Both the position numbers and the translations under genes were made by a program. From the NCBI GenBank assembly GCA_037954235.1, contig JBBMOA010000014.1, forward strand, positions 26,292,273-26,356,272: a stretch of DNA of 64,000 nt, written 5' to 3'. Each line of letters starts with the position of its first letter. The stretch's first letter is position 1. The notes beneath the pieces are model-generated. The model saw only the letters and a list, made by a program, of their open reading frames with translations. It had not been told where the DNA came from and ran no database searches. This stretch comes from Aulostomus chinensis (taxonomy: Eukaryota > Chordata > Actinopteri > Syngnathiformes > Aulostomidae). This document shows positions 51,396-61,100 of the stretch, one piece after another.

Positions 51396-54300
51396 ACTGG
51401 ATGCTGTTTACAAAGCTTATCACCACTCAATGTGTTACACGTGGTAGTAATCTACCAGATAAAGCAAATCATCATATATTAGAACAAAACAATTGCAATA
51501 AAACATATTATTTTTTTATATTCAAATCAGGAGTAAATGTGCCCGTAATGTTTTCAGAAGCAGTAATGAACATGAAAACTTGATATAAACTCGATTTAAG
51601 GAGGAATTCCACAGATTTAACAGTTGTAAGTAAGAACGTGGAGGAGAAGTTGGGTGACCAAGCGAGCGAGCGACACTCGTGCCTTCATGTTTGACATCTC
51701 AAATGTTGACTGAACATTACAGCCTACTGAGGCTGATCATTACTTTCAAAATGTCTCCAACGACTTTTAAAATAAGATGAACTTTCTGCCAGTTTCCCAC
51801 ATGGTTCAAAACATTTTAAAGAAAATTTTCAGCATTTTCTGTGAGCAAAAACATATTGTAGTCATATATATTTGGTTATGTCATGCAACATGTTTGACAT
51901 CAGTTACAAGAAAGAGCAATAATCCCCTCGTGGCTTCCCACTGAACAACACCCAGAGTCTGGGAAAATCACAAAAAGATGGAAATTAAGAAGTGATTCAA
52001 ATGTTGTGTTGACAGATAATATGAACACGCAAAAACTGGTGATATTAGTACGGAAAATGTTTTTTTGGCTGATATGATTTTCTCTCTTGGTGAGATATGA
52101 GGAGCATATCAAATAGCTTGCTGCAGATGTGCGTGTGTTCCTGTGAACTGGCAAGCTCTGTTGTGGAGAAAACAATACCATATGTCTCAGCGCCACTATG
52201 GAGCATTCGTCTGCCATTTCTGTCTCCACATAAAAAAACCAATAGTGGCTACCCATGGTTTCCATTAAAAACTACGCTGAGGAGAGTGCCGCAGCGTGTG
52301 AGAGGAAACATACACAGGCCTTCACTAATGAAACAAATCCAAAAGCAAAAAGGCGCAGCTTGGCAAACAAACAATAGTCAAGACATGCCAACAAGCACAA
52401 CTTTACTGAGTTGTTCCATCAAGTCATAAAACATTTGCTCCAGATCAAGCCTTTCAAGCAGAGATGCTACAACGCCCTCCTCTCCTAAACCCCAACAGGA
52501 ATGCTATAGATTTATCTGCAAAGTCAACACACTCACATGTGTTTGAATCCTTGAGCAAAATAAAATTTTGAGTTCCATGTTCATATTTCATGTCATTTTG
52601 GACCTATGATGACTCTTCCTGCTGCTGATTGTCAAGAAGTATAGGGCAGAACATGCTTTACAACAACAAAAAAAATCTTACATTTTAAAAGCCAACAGGG
52701 TCCACTGGCCAACAGAAACAGTGTAGTCAACGACTCTGAAGCCTTTCCAAGCAGCCCATCTGTGTCTGCTGAGCCCAAAGCAAAGGGACCAGGAAACAAG
52801 GACTGGCAGCCCTGATTCAGAGCCCAATTAGTCCCAGGAAACAAGGCAGAGGCAGGGAGGTCTGGCAGTGGGATTCTGTCTCAAAAACCAGTTCCTCTGG
52901 ACTGTGTAAGGACACGCTCAAAGCACACCAGCATCAATTCCACCCAAGATCATGAAAAGTGTGGCTATTGGCAACATCATCAACAACACCAGTATTTTGC
53001 CATGTATGAGGTGTTAACTGACCATTTGCCAACATTATGAATGAATGCAATAGTCCACATTTTAAAAGTCTGGAGGGTGAAAAACCCAAAACAGAAATGA
53101 TCAAACTAATGTGCTATTTGCATAAGAAAAAAGTTTCCTTTTAATGTTTATTGGGTTAACATTTACATAAAAAGACCAGATTTATGATAGAACAAGCACA
53201 TTAATTGTATTGTCCTACTGCGCGGGAGCGTGTTGTGGATGATGTCAGAGTTTAGGCTTATGTTAGCAGCTCTGTCCTGTTCTTTATGGGATTTGGACAA
53301 ATTTACAAGACAAAAACCTCAGCCAGCATTACCAGGAATACTGTTTTATTTGCCTCAAACTTCAATTAGTCCTCAACCTAAAAGCTACTTCTCTCACAAG
53401 AAGAAAAAATATACTACAAAGCAGCCAAACATTTTTATCTTACATTTTTTTCACATCTGACCTTTTAAAGTTGCTTTTTCTGTGCTAAAAAATGCTTCTT
53501 TATCCCTGTGACTTCTATACGAATTACCATCTGGTAAAAATACAGAAGTTTTTGTCTTTCGCTTTGTCCAACACAGAGTTCCAACAGAAAAATGCAGCTT
53601 GGGTTCACAGGAGGCAGGCTATTCCTCAGCATCCAAACACCTGTATTTCCCCCGTTATCACGGTCCATCAGGACCACGTTGCAACTTAAACTTAATCTTT
53701 GGACTCCGGTTTGTATCATTTTGGATTCAGTTGAGATCTTCGTGTTATTCAGTGTCTTCCTTCGCGTCCATCTTCCAGTTAGTTCCTCTTTTATTTTGAA
53801 AGTTACCTCTCTCCTGTGTCTGTACTTCCTTTCTTTGTCTGTTTCCCTCCTTTTCGTGTGCCCACCTGTGCCTGATTTGACCATTAGACCCATCATTTTT
53901 GTCCTGTCTCATCCTTCTCTGTACTTGTATTTTCTCACCTGTTTCTTGTTGTAGATTAGTTCAGTTTGTATTTTATTTAAGTTCCAATTTTCAGTCTTTG
54001 TGAGATCATTCATTTACCATCCATCCATCCATCAATTTTCTACCACTTATCCAGTTGAGGGTCACGGGGGCCCAACAGCTTTCAAATGAGAGGCAGGGTT
54101 CACCCTGGACAGGTCACCAGTCCATGGCAGGGCAAACACATAGAGACAGACAACCATTGGCTCTCCCAGTCACACCTACAGTCAATTTAGAGTCTGGATT
54201 AACCTGGTCCCCTCTTGATGTCTTTGGACTGTGGGAGGAAGCCGGAGTACCAGAGAGAACCCACGCAGGCACAGGGAGAACATGCAGACTCCACACACAA

Positions 54301-57300
54301 AGATCCCGTGCTCGAACCTGGAAACTTCTTCTTCCATGGCACTTTTTGGGTTGTGCCCAACTGGGCCCCATTGGTCAAGGCCTAGCCACCAGACGTTAGC
54401 CAGTGAGAGCCCTTCCAAGGCCTGGCTCCAGGAGTGTGCCCTGGTCTCTCCTTTCCCACACAAGATTTCAACACTCCCAACAACAAAATATCTGAATTAG
54501 CAAGGATCCTAATGTCAAATCACGTTGCCTTGGGAGATCATAGAGAAGCTCCCAGGATAACAAGGACACACAAACCCCTCCACCATGTTAAGATTCTCAG
54601 AGAGACTAATAGCCACAGAGAAAGCTAATATTTCTATTATGTCTCAGAAAATACACAGCTGCTGCAGTCAGAAATTATCTCCCTGCATGTTTAGCACTTT
54701 ACAGCACTTTACAGTTTACTGTAAATCAATCTGAAGATACACACTCTTATAATGCACAGATGAATCTTATCATTTAGAACAGTAAATTCTAACCCTCTTT
54801 TTGGTACTGGAGACATTACAACTTCTTGTTCTACAAAAGTCCATCCTCATTAAACACAGCCACGGCTCTGTCTGTACTCGATTTTAATGATGGTTGTCAG
54901 CCATGTTCTGTCTGCCAATGACAGAAAGAGTTTCAGTATGATGCTGACCTGCTGGTCTGAAAAAATCCACCCATCTTGCTGGCCATGTATCATTACTGCT
55001 TAAGAAAATACAAGAAGGTCAGATGCACATCCATCCGCATTATATGCATCAGCTCCATTTGACATGAGAACATTTCCATTGCTAGACAAGAACAGGACAT
55101 AATTAAAGTAGATATTTGGCACTTGGGTCTCATGTCTCAATGTTGTGGACAAGCTTCTTGAACTTTGTAGAAGGGATGAACACAGTTTTTCCAAAAGATA
55201 TTCCCTCATTATCTTCTTCAAGGACGTTGTGTTTTCAGTGCCATTTTTCTGCAAGCAGATTACACAACAAAGCTGATTTTCACAGAATTGGTGCTGGGAT
55301 GTAGCTTGAGCCAAGGAGGAACTCATGGCATTTTGGGTTAGATTCATTTGATATGACAAAAAAATGTTGGGTTTTTTTTCTTAGTAATGGTGGGGGTCTT
55401 TGCTCTCCCAAGTGCCCATCTATCATTCGGGTTGTGCAAAAGGGAACCAGTCTCAAATGGAACTCCCACCAGAGGCTTACTGTAAAAACTGTCATGACAC
55501 CCCCAATCAAAACAAGACTGCCAAATCTTTCACTTTTTTTCCGACAAACAAAGGGGACTTTCCACAGTAGATAGTTGCCTGTGGCCTGCTGTCCCGTGCA
55601 TAGGAGACACACCTCTGTCTGTACTGACTGTGCTTAATGATGTAAAGCAGACTGCATGGCAGCTGACAAATAAGTATATACTACACATTTGATGATATTC
55701 TATTACTTCAAATGCTCTCTTGGGTGATCATTTTTCATGTAAAAATATAGCACAGCTTAATGTTTTTTTACATATAAAATCCCAGCACAGTTGCCCTTTT
55801 TCAATGATGTGTCTAGAGATTTTGTTTGATGACGCTGCATCATTAAATTTGAATTTTAGTAGTGCAGAAATGAAGCAAGTTAGCTGGCAGTGTTGCTGAA
55901 CCAGTTTCTTTCTCTATCATATTTAGATGTACATTAGCTTTAGTTTTACTTTTTGAAAGCTCATCTATATTTGAAGGCTACACGGTGGTGCAGTGGTCAG
56001 CACTGTGGCCTCAAAGCAAGAAGGTTCCAGGTTGAAGTCCCGGCTCGGGCACGGGATCTTTCTGTGTGGAGTCTGCATGTTCTCCCTGGCTCTGGCTTCT
56101 TCCCACAGTTCAAAGACGTGCAATCGGGGTTTAGGCTACTTGGATACTTTAAATCGTCGTGAGTGTGAATGGTTGTTTGTCTCTCTGTGTTGCAATGGAC
56201 TGGCGACCTATCCAGGGTGAACCCCGCCTCTCGCCCGTAGATGCTGGGATAGGCTCCAGCCCCCCTGCGACCCTTAATAGGAATAAGCGGAAGAGAATGG
56301 ATGGATGGAACTATATTTGATGTGATAGAATCACACTATTTTGTGCACAGTAACAGTATTACAGCAATATAGTGATTCAGCTATAACTGCAGTACTGCTC
56401 ATCTATGACGTCCTGTTATCTATAAAATTGAAGAAAATAGTTTTGCAACATATTGAGATATACTCCTACTATTATATACTACTATTATATACTACTATTC
56501 ATATTGAATGTATATTTGAGGACTTGAGTCGGAAAAAAAGCAACACAAAAATGTTCAAGTCATGAATTCCTCAGGATATATTACAATATTGGAAATATTT
56601 CAAACATTTATGGTTTCAGTGGTGGACTTGTATATAATAAGAGGGTGGGTTATTGGCCTTGGCACAGGCCTGTGCTCTGTGTTTTACAATAATTTGGTGT
56701 TCTGATGATAGAGATGGAGAGTCGTACACATTGGCCCAGAATCTCCTAAAGTTGTACAACTGGATAAGGGGAGTGTGAAGGCAATAGTGTATGATTCGCA
56801 TCACTATCACACTCATCAGTAAGCCCTCAGTTCTGCATTCCCTATTTTTCTACTCTTAGGTATTCAAGCTTTTCCTCCACTTTGTATGTTCTCCTTGTCT
56901 CAATGGCTTCCATAGGGGAGATGTATTTTGTGTGAGAAGTAAGACAGAAGAAAGAGCACCACATATGGAAATGATTTATGTACTGATACTGCATTCTTGC
57001 AAAATGCTGTGGCATTAACCTACTATACAATTGAAGATGATTACTTCTGGGAAGCCAAAGATGGAGAAGAGCCTTCAGAGCATATAGAGACAAAAAGGGG
57101 TTTCTTAGCCATAGCAAGTATGGCTAAGCCACAGCTGAGTCTTCTGGGTCACAGTTTGGTATGATTTACTCATGTGATGCATAACCTTTGAACAATGGCA
57201 CTGAAGCAGTACGTTTTTTATTTCCCAGCAAAGCCCTCTGGTACCTTTGCTAAAAATGGTTGGCTCTCCAGGGGACCTGACTCCATAGTAACTGACATAT

Positions 57301-58110
57301 CCTTAAAAGAAATGTTCTCTCCCTCTCAAAAAATGTACGAATTACATAAACTTCTCCAGAACTAAATTCTGACAAAGACTTTTTGATTTAGTGGAATTGA
57401 GGTCACTTCCATCTCATTCCATCTCAGATAGGACAATTAATGATTCAAAGTATTTTAAACTATTCACACAAGTTCACCAAAGAGCAGAGCTATGGAGGTT
57501 TGCAACCACACATTCCCCCTTTGGTAGACTTTTTGTGGTATATATGGATACACCCTGTCTGATTTGAACAGCTGCCAAACTATCAGCAGGCCTGTTAGAG
57601 GAAGGAGGGGGGTAGGGGGTAAATGGCCCTGGGCTTTTTAAACATACAACTCTGAAAAACATTATGTTGTCAAGGAGTTTAGATAAATACACCAGTATGT
57701 CAGGAATTGGTTTGAATTTAAAATAATATCAATACAATGACTGCAAATGCAGAGAATAACGCCATGACACAATGAGTGGTCCAAATCAAACCAGTATTAC
57801 AGGAACTCCCGTTTGGAGTATGGAAAGACTTTCCCTGCATACTAACATGACTTTTAATATTTTTACTCAGAGAAGAGGTCCACTGAAGTAGGAACACAGT
57901 TTAGCCTAAGAGGAAATGAATACACAGTTTTAGGAAGTATGATTTAAATGGATTTAGAGATACTGGACTCACATGAAAGGTGCGCTTGATGCCCATGGCC
58001 AGGTTCTCTGCCTTGATCTTCCAGATCAGTGGTTGGGGGGAGTTGAGCACGAAGACCAGGGGCTTCTGGTGGCGCAGCAAAGACTGAATGGGCTTCAGAT
58101 GCAGCTCAAC
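21406..58110 (-). CDS. tgfbr3: tgfbr3 (betaglycan, TGF-beta receptor type III), 14 coding exons, 5' incomplete
   Basis: Betaglycan is a single-pass membrane proteoglycan that binds TGF-beta isoforms and inhibin and presents them to the signalling receptors. Exons, 5' to 3': 58110-57973, 48134-47951, 44051-43889, 43515-43368, 40805-40616, 40410-40124, 38879-38724, 36370-36230, 35378-35193, 32901-32608, 31773-31647, 26616-26566, 25149-25042, 21524-21406. They total 2292 nt, or 763 residues plus TAG, with no internal stop and matching phases at all 13 junctions. In-window residues 1 to about 330 are the orphan domain, followed by a Pro/Ser linker, a ZP module (about 350-660), the transmembrane helix (about 698-720) and a short tail. 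The helix core GIAFAAFVIGALLTGALW and tail end STQSTPCSSSSTA are near-invariant in vertebrate betaglycan. The human protein is about 850 residues, so only the signal peptide and about 80 N-terminal residues are missing; I could not find them before base 64000. No frameshift or premature stop was seen, so the gene looks functional. Confidence 0.97.
21525..25041 (-). other. tgfbr3: tgfbr3 intron before the last exon
   Basis: Intron of 3517 bp between the transmembrane exon and the tail exon. No recognised mobile element and no supported ORF. Confidence 0.7.
25042..25149 (-). CDS. tgfbr3: tgfbr3 exon: transmembrane helix
   Basis: This exon has 108 nt, phase 1 to phase 1. It encodes LVGIAFAAFVIGALLTGALW (the membrane-spanning helix) followed by FIYSHTG at the cytoplasmic face. 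This is nearly identical to vertebrate betaglycan and is the strongest single family marker in the window. Acceptor TTTTCTAG, donor GTAGGT. Confidence 0.98.
25150..26565 (-). other. tgfbr3: tgfbr3 intron between the 51-nt exon and the transmembrane exon
   Basis: 1416 bp with GT/AG borders. No recognised repeat or ORF. Confidence 0.7.
26566..26616 (-). CDS. tgfbr3: tgfbr3 small 51-nt juxtamembrane exon
   Basis: This exon has 51 nt, phase 1 to phase 1, encoding about 17 residues (DIPNRKIPEGTKAPVSE). The acceptor is a T-rich tract ending TTTCAG, and the donor is a consensus GTAAGT. It lies between the ZP module and the transmembrane exon, where mammals have a variable KEKG..PNP stalk. It is identified by phase, splice sites and position rather than strong similarity. 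Confidence 0.85.
28828..29213 (-). mobile_element. SINE-like repeat, near full length (antisense)
   Basis: It starts with CCATCCATCCATCCATTTTC (the reversed (GATG)n tail) and runs through GGTTCACCCTGGACAGGTC and TTTGGACTGTGGGAGGAAGC to CTGCACCACCGTGCCGCC. This is a good reference copy for the family. Confidence 0.8.
31426..31483. repeat. (CT)n microsatellite
   Basis: An imperfect CT tract in a tgfbr3 intron, 164 bp from the splice donor of the exon at 31647-31773 on the downstream side. Confidence 0.9.
31647..31773 (-). CDS. tgfbr3: tgfbr3 exon: end of ZP-C and start of juxtamembrane stalk
   Basis: This exon has 127 nt, entering in phase 0 and leaving in phase 1. It encodes CLQPSKNCDSLSLDTILAMM and TKASTKPLVVVDG, parallel to the 'SLDASIIWAMM..K..TKPLAV' segment of mammals, with the last two ZP cysteines. 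The donor reads GTTAGC, weaker than the other donors here, but it is the only site that keeps phase with the next exon. Confidence 0.93.
32608..32901 (-). CDS. tgfbr3: tgfbr3 exon: ZP-C core (ligand-binding face)
   Basis: This is the longest coding exon: 294 nt, phase 0 to phase 0. It encodes LGFTIISCFISPNSNP, YTLIETVCPTDDSVKYY, KSFSFTFNSEFNMSLLFLHC and LCTK, all diagnostic of the betaglycan ZP-C domain that binds TGF-beta and inhibin. Four cysteines and a sequon (NMS) are present. Donor GTATGC. Confidence 0.97.
33440..33990 (+). mobile_element. LINE 3' end remnant
   Basis: The frames resemble 'FKILLLTYKA' and 'L.SFKRKLETYF' of fish LINE reverse-transcriptase C-termini. The piece closes with GTTGCTATATAAATACATTT, a typical 'GCTATATAAATAAA' LINE tail. 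Frameshifts are frequent. Confidence 0.5.
34275..34308. repeat. C-run followed by (AC)n
   Basis: About 14 C residues followed by a run of AC dinucleotides in a tgfbr3 intron. Confidence 0.9.
35193..35378 (-). CDS. tgfbr3: tgfbr3 exon: ZP-C start, NITFNMELYNT-like block
   Basis: This exon has 186 nt, phase 0 to phase 0. It begins FNCTYRQ and contains NMTFNMELHNTMLF and VFVE, matching the ZP-C opening of betaglycan. Sequons are NCT and NMT. Acceptor TCCCACCAG, donor GTATGT. Confidence 0.95.
36230..36370 (-). CDS. tgfbr3: tgfbr3 exon: glycosaminoglycan-attachment exon between ZP-N and ZP-C
   Basis: This exon has 141 nt, phase 0 to phase 0. It carries two Ser-Gly sites in acidic context, KDGSGGPLDYEDLESGE, at the place where mammalian betaglycan carries heparan/chondroitin sulphate chains (the YEDLESG motif is identical). 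Donor GTAAGA. Because the exon is symmetric, skipping it would keep the reading frame. Confidence 0.95.
36371..38723 (-). other. tgfbr3: tgfbr3 intron (2.35 kb) before the GAG exon
   Basis: Nothing recognised beyond GT/AG borders: no repeat family, no ORF of note. Confidence 0.65.
38724..38879 (-). CDS. tgfbr3: tgfbr3 exon: ZP-N subdomain
   Basis: This exon has 156 nt, phase 0 to phase 0. It includes sequon NLT, LQDPECKATVNATHYTLETP and the cysteine of LTGCQT, corresponding to L.DP.CKA..N.THF.LE.PLNGC in mammalian betaglycan ZP-N. The two cysteines are conserved ZP disulphide positions. Donor GTGAGT. Confidence 0.95.
38880..40123 (-). other. tgfbr3: tgfbr3 intron (1.24 kb)
   Basis: There is a short CTG run near 39121-39136 and an 80-codon minus frame at 39665-39907 rich in Lys and Arg, with no family assignment. 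Confidence 0.6.
40124..40410 (-). CDS. tgfbr3: tgfbr3 exon: interdomain Pro/Ser/Arg linker and start of ZP module
   Basis: This exon has 287 nt, entering in phase 1 and leaving in phase 0, 205 bp after the previous exon. It encodes IPPEL-like LPPELSILRD, a low-complexity linker (SPPPGRGTTSRRSSLPFPFP), then EPEEQQGVLSVGLSVHCEDT, where ZP homology starts. Linker composition differs from mammals, but LPFPFP and EPEE.QG are retained. Donor GTGAGT, acceptor TTCCAG. Confidence 0.94.
40616..40805 (-). CDS. tgfbr3: tgfbr3 exon: end of orphan domain, KWAEEHNYSPVTTYT block
   Basis: This exon has 190 nt, entering in phase 0 and leaving in phase 1. It carries LIKWAEEHNYSPVTTYT and PVANHFNIWLRE, parallel to KWAL.NGYSPITSYT..PVAN.F in mammals. 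The repeated 'W(A).....Y..(V/I)TS(F/Y)' pattern also seen in the 47951-48134 exon reflects the two similar halves of the orphan domain. Confidence 0.95.
40806..43367 (-). other. tgfbr3: tgfbr3 intron (2.56 kb)
   Basis: No recognised repeat or ORF; AT-rich. Confidence 0.6.
43368..43515 (-). CDS. tgfbr3: tgfbr3 exon: orphan domain, AFQVDV / KSVNWVIKS block
   Basis: This exon has 148 nt, entering in phase 2 and leaving in phase 0. It reads SAFQVDVIVDLRPLED and then LLLKCAKSVNWVIKSHNV, the standard betaglycan order. Acceptor TTCTGTAG, donor GTAAGC. Only 373 bp separate it from the exon before. Confidence 0.95.
43889..44051 (-). CDS. tgfbr3: tgfbr3 exon: orphan domain, FLSLNYL / EVHIIEL block
   Basis: This exon has 163 nt, entering in phase 1 and leaving in phase 2. 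It contains FLSLNYLGGYVEPQ and DQEVHIIELQAPNS, both strongly conserved in betaglycan, and two cysteines (DTCKID, KGCVL) expected to be disulphide-bonded. Acceptor TTTTCAG, donor GTGAGC. A sequon NSS spans the 3' junction. Confidence 0.95.
45457..45544. repeat. Compound (AG)n(GT)n microsatellite
   Basis: About 13 AG units followed by about 31 GT units. It accounts for His-Thr repeat ORFs read on the minus strand. Confidence 0.97.
45899..47076 (+). mobile_element. 5'-truncated L1-clade (Tx1/L1-like) LINE with target-site duplication
   Basis: From about 45911 one frame encodes the C-terminus of an L1-type ORF2: DLFRYFQVRHFIQK, DDVDDRCERRN, then MTHMFWNCPQLTKFWSSI, ending TGA at 46673. The only interruption is TGA at 46214. 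A 3' UTR, AATAAA near 47055 and an A-tail follow. AAAAAGATGTCATTGA occurs on both sides (45883-45898 and 47077-47092), marking a target-primed insertion in sense opposite to tgfbr3. Confidence 0.85.
47343..47610 (-). mobile_element. Degraded SINE-like repeat (antisense)
   Basis: TACACCCTGGACAGATCACC, AGACAGACAACCATTCA and ATGTGGGAGGAAGAA follow the family order but with many substitutions, so this is an older copy. Confidence 0.6.
47951..48134 (-). CDS. tgfbr3: tgfbr3 exon: orphan domain with PHGNEHLLNWA motif
   Basis: This exon has 184 nt, enters in phase 0 and leaves in phase 1. It encodes about 61 residues with an N-glycosylation sequon (NFS), the conserved PHGNEHLLNWAQK block and IYIKVGE at its end. 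The acceptor is CTCCTCCAG and the donor GTGTGT. The 9.8-kb intron before it is the longest seen within the window. Confidence 0.96.
49413..49444. repeat. (AG)n microsatellite
   Basis: A pure AG run in a tgfbr3 intron. Confidence 0.95.
49966..50030 (-). mobile_element. SINE-like repeat, short antisense 3' fragment
   Basis: It reads TCCATCCATTTTCTACCACT, then TCAAGGGTCGCGGGGG and CCCAGCAGCCTTTG, and stops abruptly. It is followed within 30 bp by a second CATC tail and the fold-back. Confidence 0.65.
50058..50613. mobile_element. Fold-back element with 200-bp inverted arms (Penelope-type terminal sequence)
   Basis: The left arm 50058-50257 and right arm 50414-50613 are reverse complements over 200 positions; I see a single mismatch (T at 50073 in the left arm). 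A 156-bp spacer separates them. The arms contain AGGTGAAACGTCTTCAAGAT, a sequence abundant in fish and, as I recall it, part of Penelope-like terminal repeats. Each arm gives the same peptide from opposite strands, so the two ORFs here are shadows of the inverted repeat. It sits inside the CATC tail of a SINE. Confidence 0.8.
50647..50997 (-). mobile_element. SINE-like repeat, near full length (antisense)
   Basis: It runs from CATCCATCCATTTTCTACC through TTCACCCTGGACAGGTCTCC to ACTGCACCACCGTGCTGCCC. It is closely related to the 28828 copy. Confidence 0.8.
51344..51391. repeat. (AT)n microsatellite
   Basis: An uninterrupted AT run of about 48 bp in a tgfbr3 intron. Confidence 0.97.
54013..54330 (-). 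mobile_element. SINE-like repeat (antisense)
   Basis: It starts CATCCATCCATCCATCAATT, includes TTCACCCTGGACAGGTCACC and ACTGTGGGAGGAAGC, and ends near the reversed tRNA-like head at GTGCTCGAACCTGG (a B-box-like motif). Confidence 0.78.
55975..56312 (+). mobile_element. SINE-like repeat, near full length, sense
   Basis: The head CGGTGGTGCAGTGGTCAGCA and B-box-like CAGGTTGAAGTCCC precede GATCTTTCTGTGTGGAGTC, GGCGACCTATCCAGGGTGAA and a GGATGGATGGA tail. This copy shows the complete 5' to 3' order of the family. Confidence 0.8.
57973..58110 (-). CDS. tgfbr3: tgfbr3 exon: orphan-domain beta-strand segment (first coding exon in the window)
   Basis: This exon has 138 nt, phase 0 at both ends, and encodes 46 residues starting VELHLKPIQSLL and containing FVLNSPQPLIWK, the 'LNSP.PL.W' signature of the N-terminal orphan domain. 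The acceptor is a pyrimidine tract ending CCAG and the donor is GTGAGT. The preceding coding exon, with the mature N-terminus, is not in the window. Confidence 0.94.
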
Positions 58111-61100
58111 CTGGTGAGGAAAAAAAGGAAGACATTGGGGTCACATAATGGAACAACACACTGGTGACTGAGAAAAGAGATCAAAGTAAGAGACTCAAAA
58201 AGATTAGTCACAGTACATCACATGATCCCATTTCACAGAGTGCAAATGTCAAAGCTTTGATTTTCTGTTGTTTACCGATTATGAGTGAACATATCAAACG
58301 GTAAACCGTACTATCCTGCTGTAATTGCAGTGCTATAATGTTGAGGATTGTTCTTTTTATCAAGCTATGTAGTTATTTATGCACTCTGCTGGCTGATAAA
58401 CTCACAAAGACGGCACGCTGTGTTTTCCCTAAAAGGCACTTGCTCAGCTCTGATATGTAGCCTCAGTGGGATCTGAACTTTCACACAGTGGAGTCTTTGT
58501 TAAAAGAGAAAAAAATAGTAAGTGGCAGCTCTCTGTTAACATCTCCACAACATGCGACTATGCCTTTGGTTTTCATTAAAATAGATTTTCACAGCCTGTT
58601 AGTGAAAGCAGGAAAACAAACTCTGAAAACTGTTGTTGCCTTGTTCCTGGTGTAGACTAGTCTGGATGCTTCGGACCGAATCTAGTTACGTGGTTCATGG
58701 CCTGGCCGTTCACCTCTGAATCCAAACTCTTCCCAGACGATAATCAGCTTGTCCATCCTCCTTTTTAAAAATAAGCTTTGAAATTGCACACTGTAATAAG
58801 TAAAACATCTAATTTTCATCTCATGTCATCTAATTTTGTTCTCCCAAGCTTTAATTAGAATGGATACCTCAGTGCGGGGCTTCTCAAAGTCCCAATCTGG
58901 ACCACACCGCCTATCAATCCAGACAGCAGACACTGTCAGATTTAATGAAAATTAATCTAGGAATTTTTTTCTTCGTCTGACATGTTGTGTGACGTGACTT
59001 TTCTCATCATACATGTCAGCGTTGGTAGCCATCAGCCAGATAACATAGCATCATGTTGTTCTGAAAGTTTTTCAACATATCAAATGAAACGTGAATTGAC
59101 GGAGAAATATGCATTTATTCTACCATCGTCCAGCACTGAACCAATGTGCTTGATTTGCACTGAAACAGAAGCATCACTAACAGCAAAAAATATGAAACCC
59201 CACTCTGATTGGTGTAGCTTGTGCCTCACACGAACAACTCAGAAGAGAGGCCAGCAAAGCATTTTCACTTGAAATCTTCATTTCAATCCAAAAACCAACT
59301 GTTTGTCAGATCTGCGACAGCCCAAGCGAGAAAACGAAGCCTCGCTGAAAGAGGTCTGGGCTTTAGGGAGATACAAAAGGCCTTTTAGTGATGCTGAAGA
59401 GGTGATGGAGTGCATGAAGTAACTAAGCCTTGTTGGAGAGTGAGTACTTCTAAGGGGAAACAGGAGACGTCTGAGAAATTTGAGCAGATTCTCTTAACCA
59501 ACTCCATTGCAACCAGGAGAACTGAATTACTGGTGACGCAGATGGCACATGATACAAAAAATACAAAGTGCATTTCTCTGGATGTTGATAAATCCATGGA
59601 TAGCAATAAAAATGCCCAGCTCTGCCTCTCTGCCAGCTGTGACAGCTGTTTGTTAGGTATGATGTTTTATAAAACTTGGTCTTTCAATAAAAGAATTTGA
59701 GAACCACTGCTTTAGTGGACATGTTGGTTGTCTTTACACTTCCTCCTCTTTGTATTTCCAGACTAATCATATTAGCCCCTTCCAGTGGGTTATTGGAAAA
59801 AGCCTGTAAATTACTAATTCAACCCACAAGAACTCACATAATATGATATAAAGACCCCCACAGTTACTTAATCAGTCACAGCTCATACAAATGTTGAACT
59901 TAGCTTTTCACAATAAATACAGCTATTGTATTCCATTAAAGCTTATAATGGAAACACAATATGACAGATGGTGAATTCTGGATAATATGTGAATGAGAGC
60001 AACATGTGCAATGCCAAATGAGATTATGGCAAAAAAGGACGCACAGGCAGATGCCGCAACTTTCTGGAAATGTGCATTTTAAGCCCCTTAACAAATGGAC
60101 ACCATACATTGTTATTGGAAACATAGTACTGGTCTCAAAAGTTTTAAATCTTAAAAATATTTAACACTTAATAGGCGAGAAGATCCCTCAAACTTCTTTC
60201 TTCCTTGACATTAATGGAACCTGTGATGTTTTTGTCTTTTGACAAATGCTTTCAGCTGAAAGACTTGTCACTGTGATACTAAATAAAACCATGTAATTAG
60301 AAAGCGACAGTGTCAGCGTATACAGAATGAGCATGAAGGATCAAAGCCTAATTATCCATCCTCCATAGATGTAGGCCCTAAAGGAAAGGAACGCAAATGA
60401 GAGTGTTTAGTGATGTGGTCCATGAAAGTGCTGCAATAATCATTAAAAAGTCCCTTGGAGAGATGAAAATGGAATAAATTACTCAACACGCATAGATGAT
60501 GCAAACTGTATGGTGATCCAAACAAACAGATCAGACACTCGCAACTGTCTCCGTCTCTCTTTTTACATATTTGCTTCCCCCCTCAGTCCAGACTTGGATT
60601 CTGGAAAAAACCTGTGCATCGAAAAAAACAACCAAGATAGAATCATACCTGGCTAGGCTTTGGAAAATGGAGAATAAGGGAGAGAGTTGTAAAATACTAG
60701 GGATTTGAAATCCAGACAGAAACATTTCCAGAAGACGTGAGTCACCTGAAAACAGGCATGAGCAAAGCACGAAGGAATCAAAGTGCCAAGAGGCACTGAG
60801 AAGCAAAAAGGGGGAAAATGGTGGTAATTATCTGCTGTAATTATCTGCTGTTATTCAAGATTTAGCAAGTAAACTCATCTAAGTCAGGATTAACCAGAGA
60901 TGGGTTGCTTGAGGACTCATCGGCAGCTGGCTTGCTTCTTATTCCACTGGAGCTGCCATCGTTAGCCAAGACTGATGCACATTGCAACAGAGCTTGTCAC
61001 ACTGCCAGGGTGTGGAAAGAAGAGGTACAGAAGGACCAGGAATCAAAGTATCTCAAATGGTGTTCACAAGGATCAAGTGGCACTGACTTGTCCCTGATGC

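Larger units (their letters stand above)
48135..57972 (-). other. tgfbr3: tgfbr3 intron (9.8 kb) rich in insertions
   Basis: This intron contains an AG tract (49413-49444), SINE pieces (49966, 50647, 54013, 55975), the fold-back at 50058-50613 and an AT microsatellite (51344-51391). The stretches 48135-49400, 51400-53990, 54330-55970 and 56320-57970 hold no feature I can support. Confidence 0.65.

Noticed and set aside
56842..57692. Minus-strand ORFs suspected to be another LINE fragment
   Set aside because: No endonuclease, reverse-transcriptase or LINE-tail motif could be recognised, so no feature was called.
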